The position numbers and the translations under genes were made by a program. Shown here piece by piece: positions 63,871-64,000 of a stretch of DNA of 64,000 nucleotides. A model generated the notes under the pieces. It ran no database searches, was not told the origin of the DNA, and saw only the letters and a program-made list of their open reading frames with translations. The stretch covers positions 25,163,197 to 25,227,196 of the forward strand of contig NC_059356.1 of the NCBI RefSeq assembly GCF_019703515.2. Direction: 5' to 3'. Each line of letters opens with the position of its first letter. The stretch's first letter is position 1. The DNA comes from Myxocyprinus asiaticus. Taxonomy: Eukaryota; Chordata; Actinopteri; Cypriniformes; Catostomidae.

Positions 63871-64000
63871 AGTCTCTTTATTTTGTGCTCTGCAATAACG
63901 GTGAACCACTTTACGTTCAATTAATGCTTGACATTGACAGGACCATACACAGGGCCTCCGCTGTCTTCATTGATCCTAGACACTTTTATCTCGACCAACA
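63871..64000. other. Window edge, nothing assigned
   Basis: The last 100 bases are open on both strands, but too short to assign. No match to a crlf3 first exon was recognised. Confidence 0.3.

Noticed and set aside
63900..64000. Open frames at the window edge as the missing crlf3 exon 1
   Set aside because: Minus-strand frame hits a stop and shows no similarity to the helical N-terminus expected; too short to judge.

Overview
This is a vertebrate nuclear genomic window, almost certainly from a teleost and most likely a cypriniform (carp, minnow or danio type). The evidence is interrupted genes with GT-AG introns, microsatellites, and dispersed repeats that I recognise as typical of cyprinid genomes: the GGGATAGTTCACCC inverted-repeat elements, a tRNA-derived SINE, hAT MITEs and Tc1 fragments. 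There are no operons, CRISPR arrays or prokaryotic signals.

Two real protein-coding genes are present, tail to tail. On the + strand, suz12 (Polycomb PRC2 subunit) runs from 21168 to 36572 in 16 exons. All splice junctions and phases can be followed, giving an intact 692-residue protein. On the - strand, crlf3 (cytokine receptor-like factor 3) occupies 46851 down to 39838 in seven exons that encode 405 residues up to the stop. Its first exon was not found and is probably to the right of the window. One intact tRNA-Thr(CGT) gene lies at 11123-11194 on the - strand.

Almost everything else is transposon-derived. Left of suz12 (1-21 kb): a hAT MITE with a perfect 8-bp target duplication, a long hairpin, L1 and MITE pieces, a complete-looking but decayed hAT transposon (11677-14671) with terminal repeats and target duplication, and a proline-rich minisatellite coding tract followed by an LTR. 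suz12 intron 1 holds a nested stack: an L1 copy and a SINE inside an older hAT element. Other introns carry TTAA-flanked inverted-repeat elements. crlf3 introns hold an L2 LINE fragment and two SINEs in opposite orientation. Right of crlf3: a Penelope-like fragment with a GIY-YIG endonuclease domain; a decayed LTR retrotransposon (52207-57148) whose pol order is protease-integrase-RT-RNase H, the rare Gmr1-like arrangement; a Tc1 end; a foldback MITE; and a repeat that is an inverted relative of one in suz12 intron 1.

The two genes are not known to act in one pathway: suz12 is chromatin repression, crlf3 is a cytokine-receptor-like cytoplasmic factor. Their link here is positional. The most unusual items are the Gmr1-like element, with a 30-bp hairpin present in only one of its LTRs, and the nested or inverted transposon arrangements inside the two genes.
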